This document shows positions 44,445 to 52,726 of a stretch of DNA of 64,000 nucleotides, piece after piece. Below the pieces are notes generated by a model. The model was not told the DNA's origin. It ran no database searches and saw only the letters and a list, made by a program, of their open reading frames with translations. Made by a program: the position numbers and the translations under genes. Source of the stretch: Butyrivibrio sp. WCD3002 (GTDB lineage: Bacteria; Bacillota; Clostridia; Lachnospirales; Lachnospiraceae). Every line of letters begins with the position of its first letter. Within the stretch, counting starts at the first letter, position 1. Where the stretch lies: positions 186,001-250,000 of the forward strand of contig NZ_AUJO01000001.1 in the NCBI RefSeq assembly GCF_000424265.1, read 5' to 3'.

Positions 44445-45287
44445 TTGAAGCATAAGATATTTGCTTTAGGTGTAACGCTGATCTGCATACTTGGCCTTAC
44501 AGCATGTGGCGAGACTGTTCAGAAAAATACGGTAGCCGGCAGTAGATATGACGCAGAGACATTTTCAATGGATACTCTGTCAAGTATCGCCAGCACCATA
44601 GAGGATGGATGGTTTGAGTCATGGTATCTGGATGGTGTAACACCTGATAATTTTGAAGACAGAATGTTTGATGATATAACCAGCATGTTTGATGAAGAGA
44701 CTTACGACATCATCAAAGCAGGTTATAGAAACTGGTTCGATGCGGTTGATGAACTCGGTTATGGCGACAAGGGAAGTCTTGCCGGCGACATCAGCGTAAA
44801 GAGCACAGAGTTTTATGTAAACAAGGAAGGACGCCTTTTTGTAGATTCTATCGTAGAGGGTTCAGGTCCTAATGCTCACACAGCAATCCTTGAGTACAGC
44901 CTTGACAGAAATATGAATCCTACACTTATTTCTGTTAATGTAAATCATTCACTTGGCGAGAAGCTTAAGAGTGCAGGACTTAATACACTTCTTGGAATGG
45001 GAATGGCTTTTACTGTTCTTATTATAATTGCAATAGTTATTTCCTTATTCCCTCTTATCGGCAAGATCGGTGAGAAGAAGCCTGAGACTGATAAAGAGAT
45101 TACTCAGAAGTCAATGGAAAATGTTACTGCTCAGATAGCTGATAAGGAAGAAGAGCTTTCTGACGATTCAGAACTCGTAGCAGTTATCGCAGCAGCAATC
45201 GCTGCTTATGAAGGCAGCGGATTAGCGGATGGATATGTTGTAAGATCTATTCGTAAGAGACCCAATGGAAATTGGAAAAAAGCATAA
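44445..45287 (+). CDS. OadG-like subunit with N-terminal lipoprotein domain
   Basis: A 280-residue protein. The N terminus is a lipoprotein signal (LICILGLTACGE, lipobox Cys21), followed by about 150 extracellular residues resembling DUF3887-like domains. A membrane helix comes next (LLGMGMAFTVLIIIAIVISL then FPLIGKIGE) and a cytoplasmic tail with VAVIAAAIAAYEG and VVRSIRKR. The helix-and-tail half matches OadG, the gamma subunit that assembles the decarboxylase and carries a metal. Usual OadG proteins are about 80-120 residues and lack the extra domain. The start is TTG 44445 with AAGGAGG nine bases upstream. Confidence 0.82.
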   Translation: MKHKIFALGVTLICILGLTACGETVQKNTVAGSRYDAETFSMDTLSSIASTIEDGWFESWYLDGVTPDNFEDRMFDDITSMFDEETYDIIKAGYRNWFDAVDELGYGDKGSLAGDISVKSTEFYVNKEGRLFVDSIVEGSGPNAHTAILEYSLDRNMNPTLISVNVNHSLGEKLKSAGLNTLLGMGMAFTVLIIIAIVISLFPLIGKIGEKKPETDKEITQKSMENVTAQIADKEEELSDDSELVAVIAAAIAAYEGSGLADGYVVRSIRKRPNGNWKKA

Positions 45288-45318
45288 GGATTTAGCTAAT
45301 TTTAGGAGGATATAAATA

Positions 45319-45687
45319 ATGAAAAACTATACAATTACCGTTAACGGAAACGTATATGACGTAACAGTAGAAGAAGGCGCAGGCGGAGCAGCTCCCGCAG
45401 CAGCACCCAGAGCAGCAGCTCCTGCTCCTAAGGCTCCCGCAGCTCCCGCTAAGAAGGCATCTGCAGGTGCAGGCGGCGTTAAGGTAACAGCCGGTGCAGC
45501 AGGTAAGGTTCTTAAGATTGATGCAAGTGTTGGTCAGGCAGTTAAGAAGGGCGACACAGTTATCACTATGGAATCCATGAAGATGGAGATTCCTATGGTT
45601 GCTCCTCAGGATGGAACAATCGCAAGTATAGATGTTGCAGTTGGCGATCAGGTTGAAGCCGGTGGCGTTCTCGCAACAATGAACTAA
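45319..45687 (+). CDS. Biotin carboxyl carrier protein of the decarboxylase
   Basis: A 122-residue carrier: a beta N terminus (KNYTITVNGNVYDVTVEEG), an Ala/Pro-rich flexible linker at about residues 22-50, and a biotinyl domain with ESMKMEI, in which Lys88 takes biotin. It shuttles CO2 between the carboxyltransferases and the membrane pump. AGGAGG lies before the ATG. There is no biotin carboxylase gene here, which fits a decarboxylase or transcarboxylase more than an ATP-driven carboxylase. Confidence 0.95.
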   Translation: MKNYTITVNGNVYDVTVEEGAGGAAPAAAPRAAAPAPKAPAAPAKKASAGAGGVKVTAGAAGKVLKIDASVGQAVKKGDTVITMESMKMEIPMVAPQDGTIASIDVAVGDQVEAGGVLATMN

Positions 45688-45716
45688 GAAAAAGGAGACT
45701 AAACGGAGGTCGTTAA

Positions 45717-46868
45717 ATGGATTACATTGCTAACACATTATCGAATCTCTGGCAACAGACAGCGTTTACAACTATGACACCCGGCAACTACATAATGGTT
45801 GTTGTAGCGCTTATATTCATGTATCTTGCTATTGCCAAAGGATTCGAGCCGCTTCTTTTGGTGCCTATTTCTTTCGGTATGTTACTTGTTAATATCTATC
45901 CTGATATTATGGTTTCAATCGAGAATTCATCAAATGGCGTAGGCGGTCTTTTGTATTATTTCTACTTACTTGATGAGTGGGCTATAATGCCTTCACTTAT
46001 CTTCATGGGTGTAGGTGCAATGACGGACTTTGGTCCCCTTATTGCGAACCCGAAGAGCTTCCTGATGGGAGCAGCAGCACAGTTTGGTATCTTCTCAGCT
46101 TACTTCATGGCTATTGCTATGGGCTTCAATGACCAGCAGGCTGCGGCAATCTCCATCATCGGTGGAGCAGATGGACCGACATCCATCTTCCTTGCAACAA
46201 AGCTTAATCAGACCACTATTCTTGGACCTATCGCGGTTGCTGCTTATTCGTACATGTCACTTGTACCGATTATCCAGCCCCCGATCATGAAGCTTCTTAC
46301 AACGGATAAAGAGAGAAAAATCCGTATGCAGCAGCTTCGTCCTGTATCCAAGCTTGAGAAGATCCTCTTCCCGATAGTTGTCACTATCGTTGTAAGTATG
46401 ATCCTTCCTACAACAGCTCCTCTTATCGGTATGCTTATGCTTGGTAACCTCTTCAGAGAGAGTGGTGTTGTTCGTCAGCTTCAGGAGACAGCATCTAACG
46501 CACTTATGTATATCGTAGTTATCATGCTCGGTACATCTGTAGGTGCTACAACAAGTGCTGAGGCATTCCTTAACATCACAACAATCAAGATCGTTGTTCT
46601 CGGTCTTATTGCCTTTGTTATCGGAACTGCGGCAGGATGTCTGTTTGGTAAGCTTATGTGCGTTATCACAGGCGGAAAGGTTAATCCTCTTATCGGATCA
46701 GCCGGAGTATCCGCAGTACCTATGGCAGCCAGAGTTTCACAGAAAGTCGGTGCTGAGTATGATCCCAGTAACTTCCTTCTGATGCATGCTATGGGTCCTA
46801 ACGTTGCAGGTGTAGTTGGTACTGCAGTCGTTGCAGGAACATTTATGGCTGTATTTGGAGTATTCTAA
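45717..46868 (+). CDS. Sodium-pumping decarboxylase beta subunit (OadB/GcdB family)
   Basis: A 383-residue membrane protein with about ten helices that decarboxylates carboxybiotin and exports Na+. SIIGGADGPTSIFLATKL is the family's most conserved region, with Asp152 equivalent to the sodium-linked aspartate. PLIGMLMLGNLFRESGVVRQ, GTSVGATTSAEAFL, NPLIGSAGVSAVPMAARVSQ and NFLLMHAMGPNVAGVVG are also typical. ACGGAGGT precedes the ATG. Together with the carrier and carboxyltransferase it should form a membrane-bound primary Na+ pump. Confidence 0.95.
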   Translation: MDYIANTLSNLWQQTAFTTMTPGNYIMVVVALIFMYLAIAKGFEPLLLVPISFGMLLVNIYPDIMVSIENSSNGVGGLLYYFYLLDEWAIMPSLIFMGVGAMTDFGPLIANPKSFLMGAAAQFGIFSAYFMAIAMGFNDQQAAAISIIGGADGPTSIFLATKLNQTTILGPIAVAAYSYMSLVPIIQPPIMKLLTTDKERKIRMQQLRPVSKLEKILFPIVVTIVVSMILPTTAPLIGMLMLGNLFRESGVVRQLQETASNALMYIVVIMLGTSVGATTSAEAFLNITTIKIVVLGLIAFVIGTAAGCLFGKLMCVITGGKVNPLIGSAGVSAVPMAARVSQKVGAEYDPSNFLLMHAMGPNVAGVVGTAVVAGTFMAVFGVF

Positions 46869-46872
46869 TTAA

Positions 46873-46924
46873 GCCTCTGCCTTCTCCCATGGGAGAAGGT
46901 GTCAGCGTAGCTGACGGATGAGGG
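46873..46924 (+). repeat. REP-like double-hairpin element between OadB- and OadA-type genes
   Basis: CCTTCTCCC-AT-GGGAGAAGG (46880-46899) is a perfect palindromic hairpin, followed by GTCAGC-GTA-GCTGAC (46901-46915); CCTC at the left end can pair with GAGG at the right. The sequence closely resembles the intergenic palindromes (CCCTCATCCGTCA...GGGAGAAGG type) spread through gut and rumen clostridia. It may stabilise or partly terminate the upstream transcript. Confidence 0.85.
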
Positions 46925-46951
46925 TAAAAAAGTAAAAAAAGGAGAACTATT

Positions 46952-48352
46952 ATGGCAAAGCCAGTTAAGATTACAGAGACAGTTCTGCGTGATGCACATC
47001 AGTCACTTATTGCCACCAGAATGCCTACAGAAAAAATGCTTCCCATTATCCCTACAATGGATAAAATTGGCTACAACTCAGTTGAGTGCTGGGGAGGCGC
47101 AACATTCGATGCTTCCATGAGATTCCTTAAAGAAGATCCGTGGGAGAGACTTCGTAAACTCAGAGATGGTTTCAAGAATACAAAGCTTCAGATGCTCCTT
47201 CGCGGTCAGAATATTCTTGGATACAAGCACTATCCTGATGATGTAGTTGAGTACTTCGTTCAGAAGTCAATTGCAAATGGTATTGATATCATTCGTATTT
47301 TCGACTGCCTGAATGACCTTAGAAACCTTGAGACATCTGTAAAGGCTACCAAGAAAGAGGGTGGACATGCTCAGATCGCTCTTGCATACACACTTGGTGA
47401 TGCATATACAGAAGAGTACTGGATGAACATTGCTAAGGATATCGAGGCAATGGGCGCTGATTCCATCTGTATCAAGGATATGGCAGGACTTCTTCTTCCT
47501 TACGAGGCAGAGAAGCTTGTTAAGGCTCTTAAGAGTGCTACATCACTTCCTATCGATCTTCATACACACTATACCTCAGGTGTTGCCAGCATGACATACA
47601 TGAAGGCTGCTGAGGCAGGTGTTGATATCATCGACTGTGCTATTTCACCTTTCGCTCTTGGTACTTCACAGCCTGCTACAGAGGTTATGGTTGAAGCCTT
47701 CAAGGGACAGGAATTCGATACAGGTCTTGACCAGAAGCTTCTTGCTGAGGTTGCTGATTACTTCAGACCTTACAGAGAAGAGTGCCTTGCCAGCGGACTT
47801 ATGGATGCTAAGGTTCTTGGCGTTAACATCAAGACTCTTATGTATCAGGTTCCCGGCGGTATGCTTTCCAACATGGTTAGCCAGCTGAAGGAGCAGAATG
47901 CAAGCGATAAGTACAATACAGTGCTTGAGGAGATCCCTCAGGTTCGTAAGGACTTTGGTGAGCCTCCGCTTGTTACACCTTCTTCACAGATCGTTGGTAC
48001 TCAGGCTGTTATGAACGTACTTATGGGTGAGAGATATAAGGTTGCTACCGACCAGACTAAGGACCTCCTTGCTGGTGAGTATGGTAAGACAATCAAACCT
48101 TTCAATCCTGAAGTTCAGAAGAAGATCATCGGAGACAGAGAAGTTATTACCTGCAGACCTGCAGATAAGCTGGCGCCCGGACTTCCTAAGTTTGAGGAAG
48201 AGGTTAAGCCTTGGAAGCAGCAGGATGAGGATGTACTTTCCTATGCATTGTTCCCTCAGGTTGCTACAGATTTCTTCAAATATCGTATGGCACAGCAGGA
48301 GAAAGTGGATATGTCAGAAGCTGACACAAAGAACGGCGCATATCCCGCATGA
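46952..48352 (+). CDS. Pyruvate/oxaloacetate carboxyltransferase (OadA/PycB type, no biotinyl domain)
   Basis: A 466-residue TIM-barrel carboxyltransferase of the HMG-CoA-lyase-like family that exchanges CO2 between oxaloacetate and carboxybiotin. Seen: ITETVLRDAHQSLIATRM, GGATFDASMRFLKEDPWERL, IIRIFDCLNDLRN, ICIKDMAGLL (active-site lysine), PIDLHTHYTSGVA (metal-binding histidines) and QVPGGMLSNMVSQL. It ends without a biotinyl domain, so it must use the separate carrier encoded upstream. AAAGGAG precedes the ATG. It resembles the 5S subunit of transcarboxylase, while the gene at 43000 resembles the 12S subunit. Confidence 0.93.
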   Translation: MAKPVKITETVLRDAHQSLIATRMPTEKMLPIIPTMDKIGYNSVECWGGATFDASMRFLKEDPWERLRKLRDGFKNTKLQMLLRGQNILGYKHYPDDVVEYFVQKSIANGIDIIRIFDCLNDLRNLETSVKATKKEGGHAQIALAYTLGDAYTEEYWMNIAKDIEAMGADSICIKDMAGLLLPYEAEKLVKALKSATSLPIDLHTHYTSGVASMTYMKAAEAGVDIIDCAISPFALGTSQPATEVMVEAFKGQEFDTGLDQKLLAEVADYFRPYREECLASGLMDAKVLGVNIKTLMYQVPGGMLSNMVSQLKEQNASDKYNTVLEEIPQVRKDFGEPPLVTPSSQIVGTQAVMNVLMGERYKVATDQTKDLLAGEYGKTIKPFNPEVQKKIIGDREVITCRPADKLAPGLPKFEEEVKPWKQQDEDVLSYALFPQVATDFFKYRMAQQEKVDMSEADTKNGAYPA

Positions 48353-48380
48353 GCTGAGTCTCATTAAATATCGTTAAATT

Positions 48381-48422
48381 AAAAGGAGCTGAAAAATGAG
48401 AAATCATTTTTCAGCTCCTTTT
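48381..48422 (+). terminator. Strong terminator of the decarboxylase operon (may act in both directions)
   Basis: A perfect 19-bp stem (AAAAGGAGCTGAAAAATGA and its complement) closes a GAAA loop. A/T runs on both sides suggest it can also stop transcription from the convergent gene at 48467. Confidence 0.95.
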
Positions 48423-48466
48423 AAATGCTTTAAATAAATTGGTATGGAAAAAGCGAACAGTCTTTA

Positions 48467-49687
48467 TTATCTTACCTTAACACCTTTTGATGCCTGATTT
48501 TTTATTCTGTTTATGACTGATACCTTATTCTTGCCCTTAACTCCCTGTACTTTTATGTTGGCTTTTTTTGCACTTACTTTGAATGCATTCTTTCCTACTT
48601 TGAGTGAACCATTGCGATTTGTCTTAACTGTAATCTTCTTGTATTTGGAACCAAATAGTGCACCTTTTCCAATGCTTTTAACGTTTTTGCCTATTGTCAG
48701 TTCTTTTCCGCTGGCATTCTTAAGAGCTTCATCAGTTATGGATGTAACAGAATATGTCTTACCATTTATGCTTGTGATCGTATCCAAAACTTTTACGTAT
48801 TTTGAATGCTTATCTGATGTTGATCCCACATATGATGCTTCAAGTCCGGATTCAACATTGCTGCTGATTACGTAGCCTGTAGGGTTGCCATTTGCATCTA
48901 TTATAACTGAACCTACATTCTCATCCTGTAAGGAAGTGATATCAGCCTGATCGTTTGAATTATCGGAAGATGTATCCTGAGGGAGTGCATTATCATTATT
49001 ATTCGCATCCTCTTCATTTGTAGTAGTAGAAGATTCATCCGGGATTAAAGCCGGTATTACTTCAGTATTTGTTGCAGTTGAATCCTCCGGAACTAAATCA
49101 GGTACCAGTTCACTATTAGAAGATGTATCTTCCGGGACCTGATAACTTATTTCTTCAATGCTTGAGGCAGGTGGCTCTTCATTTGGAATAGAAGCTCCTT
49201 CTGTTGCTTTGTCAGAGATTTCCTCTTTGTTTGATTCATCATTTTTACTTAAGTCTGAAGCATTTGTTTCTTCAATATCCTGGTCATTCTTTTCGTCTTT
49301 ATTTGATTCATTATTCTCATCAGAATCGGAGTTGTCAGCATCTTCAGTATCGTCCTGAGAATCTGAGAATACAGATCTCTTGCCGATGCTTTCCATTTCC
49401 CAATCGCCGTCTAATACCAGTTCTTCTCCAACCTTTATCGTGATTTCTTCATCACCAAGAACTACGATTAAGTCAGTGCTTCTTGAATTGTTTTTGATTT
49501 TAACACCGCTCTTTAAGGTATCGCCGGATATAAGAGCAGTACTGAAGGAAGGTTCTTCGCCTCCTACAAGTTCAATTACTCCGTCTGAAATTACTGCTGC
49601 ATTTGCTGTTATTGGTGAATAAGAAAAGAATAATGTATATATAAAAATAGATATTATGGAATATAATATGTTCTTTTTTGAAATCAT
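48467..49687 (-). CDS. Secreted protein with acidic linker and BspA/LRR-like C-terminal domain
   Basis: A 406-residue protein. The signal peptide (ILYSIISIFIYTLFFSY, cleavage near ANAA) is followed by a small beta domain, then an extended Asp/Glu/Ser/Asn linker at residues 110-250 with loose repeats around VPEDTSS, LVPEDS and LIPDESS. The C terminus has LTIGKNVKSIGKGALFGSKY then KKITVKTN, the LRR_5/BspA-like repeat, and a very basic end. Such proteins are cell-surface adhesin-like in Lachnospiraceae. No cell-wall anchor motif is seen; the basic C terminus may bind wall polymers. GGAGG lies nine bases before the ATG. Confidence 0.75.
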   Translation of the reverse strand: MISKKNILYSIISIFIYTLFFSYSPITANAAVISDGVIELVGGEEPSFSTALISGDTLKSGVKIKNNSRSTDLIVVLGDEEITIKVGEELVLDGDWEMESIGKRSVFSDSQDDTEDADNSDSDENNESNKDEKNDQDIEETNASDLSKNDESNKEEISDKATEGASIPNEEPPASSIEEISYQVPEDTSSNSELVPDLVPEDSTATNTEVIPALIPDESSTTTNEEDANNNDNALPQDTSSDNSNDQADITSLQDENVGSVIIDANGNPTGYVISSNVESGLEASYVGSTSDKHSKYVKVLDTITSINGKTYSVTSITDEALKNASGKELTIGKNVKSIGKGALFGSKYKKITVKTNRNGSLKVGKNAFKVSAKKANIKVQGVKGKNKVSVINRIKNQASKGVKVR

Positions 49688-49789
49688 ATTTCAATACCTC
49701 CATGACAAATCTGTAATTAAATATTATCATTAAAAATTTGAATTTTCTATATAAATATAATAAAAATCATAAATTAAATATAAAATGCC

Positions 49790-49819
49790 ATTATAGACAT
49801 AAAATACAACCCGGTACAA
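49790..49819 (-). promoter_or_regulatory. Candidate promoter of the LRR-like protein gene
   Basis: On the minus strand TTGTAC (49819-49814) and TATAAT (49795-49790) are 18 bases apart, giving a leader of about 95 bases. Confidence 0.5.
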
Positions 49820-49841
49820 AATTAGTTTATCGCAACAAAAT

Positions 49842-49870
49842 AACCATTTTAACGTTAATTGTAGTATAAT
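49842..49870 (+). promoter_or_regulatory. Candidate promoter of the glycogen debranching operon
   Basis: A perfect TATAAT (49865-49870) has only a weak -35 region near 49842-49847. The leader to the gene at 49944 would be about 67 bases. Confidence 0.42.
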
Positions 49871-49943
49871 GACTATATATGTTTTTCTAGGTAGGGGTAA
49901 CTGACTTAAAGCATAAGAAAACGCTATTAAAAACGGAGCACTT

Positions 49944-52112
49944 ATGGCTGAGTTTAATAAGAAACAAAAAATTAATGCTGTGCCGGGATCATGGCACGCA
50001 GATATGCGAAGATCAGAGGAGAACAGACAGCTCCTCGCTGTTGATATCATCAATGGTTTTCGCGTGCGTCCCGGTTTATATGGTATGAACGGCGCTACAG
50101 TTCTTCCGGATGGTGTCAATTTCACTGTTTATTCTAATGGAGCCACCAAGGTTACTTTGCTTCTGTTCCACAGAGGAGAGGACAGACCCTATGCTTCCAT
50201 TACTTTCCCTGAGGAATATAGAATCGGTAAAGTAAGGTCAATGATCGTATTCGGTCTTGAGATAGAGAATCTTGAGTACGGATATCGTGTAGACGGACCC
50301 TGGGATGAGAAAAAGGGACTCCTTTTTGATTATAACCATGTCCTTCTTGATCCCTATGCAAAAGCAGTAGTAGGCCAGAGAATTTGGGGACAGGCCACGA
50401 AATTTGAAGGAGCCTACCATGCAAGGGTTGTAAAAAACGATTTCGATTGGGGAGATGCGTCATGGCTAAAGACTCCCATGAGCGATTCCATCATATATGA
50501 GATGCATGTTCGCGGTTTTACCAAGGATGAATCCTCCGGGGTTAAATGCCGTGGTACCTTTGCGGGTGTAATGGAGAAGGTTGATTACCTGAAAAGACTT
50601 GGGGTAACAGCTGTTGAGCTTATGCCCATATTTGAGTTTGACGAGACCAGAGATATGAGAACCGTTAACGGAAGGACAGTTCTTGATTACTGGGGATACA
50701 ATACCGTCAGCTTTTTTGCGCCAAATACAAGCTATGCTTATAACACTGAATACAACAAAGAAGGTTTTGAGCTTAAGGAGATGATCAAGCTTCTTAAGGA
50801 AAACGGAATAGAAGTTATTTTGGACGTAGTATTTAACCATACTGCGGAGGGAAATGAGAACGGACCTTTCATATCTTTTAAGGGATTTGATAATAACATT
50901 TATTACATGCTGACACCGGACGGAGATTACTACAATTTCAGCGGATGCGGTAATACGCTTAACTGTAATCATCCCATTGTTCAGCAGATGATCGTGGACT
51001 GCCTCCATTATTGGGTAGAGGAATATAAAATTGATGGTTTCAGATTCGACCTTGCAAGTATTCTTGGTCGTGATCTTAACGGCGCGCCCATGGAGCAGCC
51101 GCCGCTTCTTCACAGACTTGCCTTTGACCCTCTTCTTGGCGATGTAAAGCTTATAGCGGAGGCATGGGATGCCGGCGGAATGTATCAGGTAGGATCCTTC
51201 CCTTCCTGGGGCAGATGGGCAGAGTGGAACGGTAAATACAGAGACAGCATAAGATCCTTTGTTAAGGGAGATTACTGGGCTGCACCTGATGCTGTAAGAC
51301 GTATTACCGGTTCCATGGATATGTATGGCTACAACTATGCAGGCTATGATTCCTCAATAAATTTCATAACCTGTCATGACGGATTCACCCTCTATGACAT
51401 GTTCGCTTACAATGAAAAGCACAATGAGGCAAATGGCTGGAACAATACAGACGGTGCCAATGACAACAGAAGCTGGAACTGCGGTGCAGAAGGTGAGACT
51501 GATAACGAAGAAATCAATAATCTCAGATTTAAAATGATGAGAAATGCCATCTCTGTTCTTATGTGCAGCCGCGGAACACCCATGATCCTTCAGGGTGATG
51601 AGTTTGCGAATACTCAGTTTGGAAATAATAATGCCTACTGTCAGGATAATGAGATTTCCTGGCTAAATTGGGATTTACTTACCAAGAACAAGGCATTCTT
51701 TGATTTTTACAGGGATATGATACAGTTCAGAAGAAAGCATCCGGCAATAAGAAAGGACTTAAAGCCGGCAGTAAGCGGACTTCCGCATATCTCTGTTTTC
51801 ACGGATAATCCTTTCAATACGGATATTAATGACAATACGAAGATAATTACCGTCATGTATGCCGGATTTGTAAGGAAAAAGGGCCATGATGACATTGTAA
51901 TAATGTCGGTTAACTCCTATTGGGAGGATATTCAGATTACCCTTCCCACACCGCCGGAAGGTGCTTACTGGACACTTGTTGTGGATACAGCCGCAGAAGA
52001 TCGCCATTATTTCAATAACAGACCTAAGCCCTTGTCAGTTCCCAACTGGAGAATGAAGGCCAGAAGCGTCAGCGTATTTATCGCAGCTTATGGAGTAGAG
52101 TATGGCAGATGA
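49944..52112 (+). CDS. glgX: Glycogen debranching enzyme / isoamylase-type GH13 protein
   Basis: A 722-residue cytoplasmic enzyme that hydrolyses alpha-1,6 branches of glycogen or limit dextrins. An N-terminal CBM48-like domain (PGLYGMNGATVLPDGVNFTV) precedes the GH13 barrel. Catalytic residues are visible: Asp369 in DGFRFDLASIL (nucleophile), Glu406 in LIAEAWD (acid/base) and Asp479 in ITCHDGF (transition-state stabiliser). EVILDVVFNHTAEGNE is region I. The C-terminal beta domain ends near SVSVFIAAYGVEYGR. It has no signal peptide. The last 11 bases overlap the next gene in another frame. Confidence 0.92.
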   Translation: MAEFNKKQKINAVPGSWHADMRRSEENRQLLAVDIINGFRVRPGLYGMNGATVLPDGVNFTVYSNGATKVTLLLFHRGEDRPYASITFPEEYRIGKVRSMIVFGLEIENLEYGYRVDGPWDEKKGLLFDYNHVLLDPYAKAVVGQRIWGQATKFEGAYHARVVKNDFDWGDASWLKTPMSDSIIYEMHVRGFTKDESSGVKCRGTFAGVMEKVDYLKRLGVTAVELMPIFEFDETRDMRTVNGRTVLDYWGYNTVSFFAPNTSYAYNTEYNKEGFELKEMIKLLKENGIEVILDVVFNHTAEGNENGPFISFKGFDNNIYYMLTPDGDYYNFSGCGNTLNCNHPIVQQMIVDCLHYWVEEYKIDGFRFDLASILGRDLNGAPMEQPPLLHRLAFDPLLGDVKLIAEAWDAGGMYQVGSFPSWGRWAEWNGKYRDSIRSFVKGDYWAAPDAVRRITGSMDMYGYNYAGYDSSINFITCHDGFTLYDMFAYNEKHNEANGWNNTDGANDNRSWNCGAEGETDNEEINNLRFKMMRNAISVLMCSRGTPMILQGDEFANTQFGNNNAYCQDNEISWLNWDLLTKNKAFFDFYRDMIQFRRKHPAIRKDLKPAVSGLPHISVFTDNPFNTDINDNTKIITVMYAGFVRKKGHDDIVIMSVNSYWEDIQITLPTPPEGAYWTLVVDTAAEDRHYFNNRPKPLSVPNWRMKARSVSVFIAAYGVEYGR

Positions 52113-52725
52113 TATTGTAAACAACAGACCAACGGACGAAGATCTGACCGTAGATGGATATACCTTTTTATCTGTGCAGGATGCTGAAAAGGCAAAGCTT
52201 GATAAAAAGAAGATAGAAATTCTTGGTCAGAAGGTTAAATCTGCAAAGGTTTCTGATATGGAGGCTGTCTACGAGAAGGCTATTTCCAACAAGATCTTTG
52301 CGACGCCTGTTGGCTGGGAGTACCTTGCAAAGCTTCGCGGAAAGCTTTTAGCAGAGGGAGTTCCGGAGGATGAGCTTACTCCGATTCCTGTTGAGGTTAA
52401 GATCACAAATGTTCAGCTTCCTGATGAATATCATCCGGAGCGATATTTTACGCCTCCGAAAAAGAAGCAGCCAATGGATAAAAAGCTGGCAATGGCTCTG
52501 CTGATTGCGATGAATATTGTACTGGTTGCGCTGGTTGTTACTATGTTTGTAATTGCGGCCATGTCAGAGACGGACAATATCATCAATTATAAGCAGAATG
52601 TAACCAATAGATTTGCGGAGTGGGAGCAGTCTCTTAAGGAAAGAGAGAAGGCTGTCAGAATAAAGGAACGGGATCTGAACATACAGGATGATACCGAATA
52701 TGGTTCAGAGATAGATGGAGACTAA
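52102..52725 (+). CDS. Single-pass membrane protein of unknown function
   Basis: A 207-residue acidic/basic protein with a cytoplasmic N-terminal part of about 130 residues, one membrane helix (LAMALLIAMNIVLVALVVTM then FVIAAM) and a C-terminal coiled-coil-like tail (RFAEWEQSLKEREKAVRIKE). Residues 40-90 (AVYEKAISNKIFATPVGWEY) may form a small helical domain. I do not recognise the family. It overlaps the debranching gene and lies one base before the response regulator gene, so it is translated with both and could be a sensor or scaffold. Confidence 0.7.
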   Translation: MADDIVNNRPTDEDLTVDGYTFLSVQDAEKAKLDKKKIEILGQKVKSAKVSDMEAVYEKAISNKIFATPVGWEYLAKLRGKLLAEGVPEDELTPIPVEVKITNVQLPDEYHPERYFTPPKKKQPMDKKLAMALLIAMNIVLVALVVTMFVIAAMSETDNIINYKQNVTNRFAEWEQSLKEREKAVRIKERDLNIQDDTEYGSEIDGD

Positions 52726-52726
52726 A

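Noticed and set aside
50466..51113. Open frame of 215 codons on the minus strand
   Set aside because: It is antisense to the catalytic core of the debranching enzyme, including its nucleophile region.
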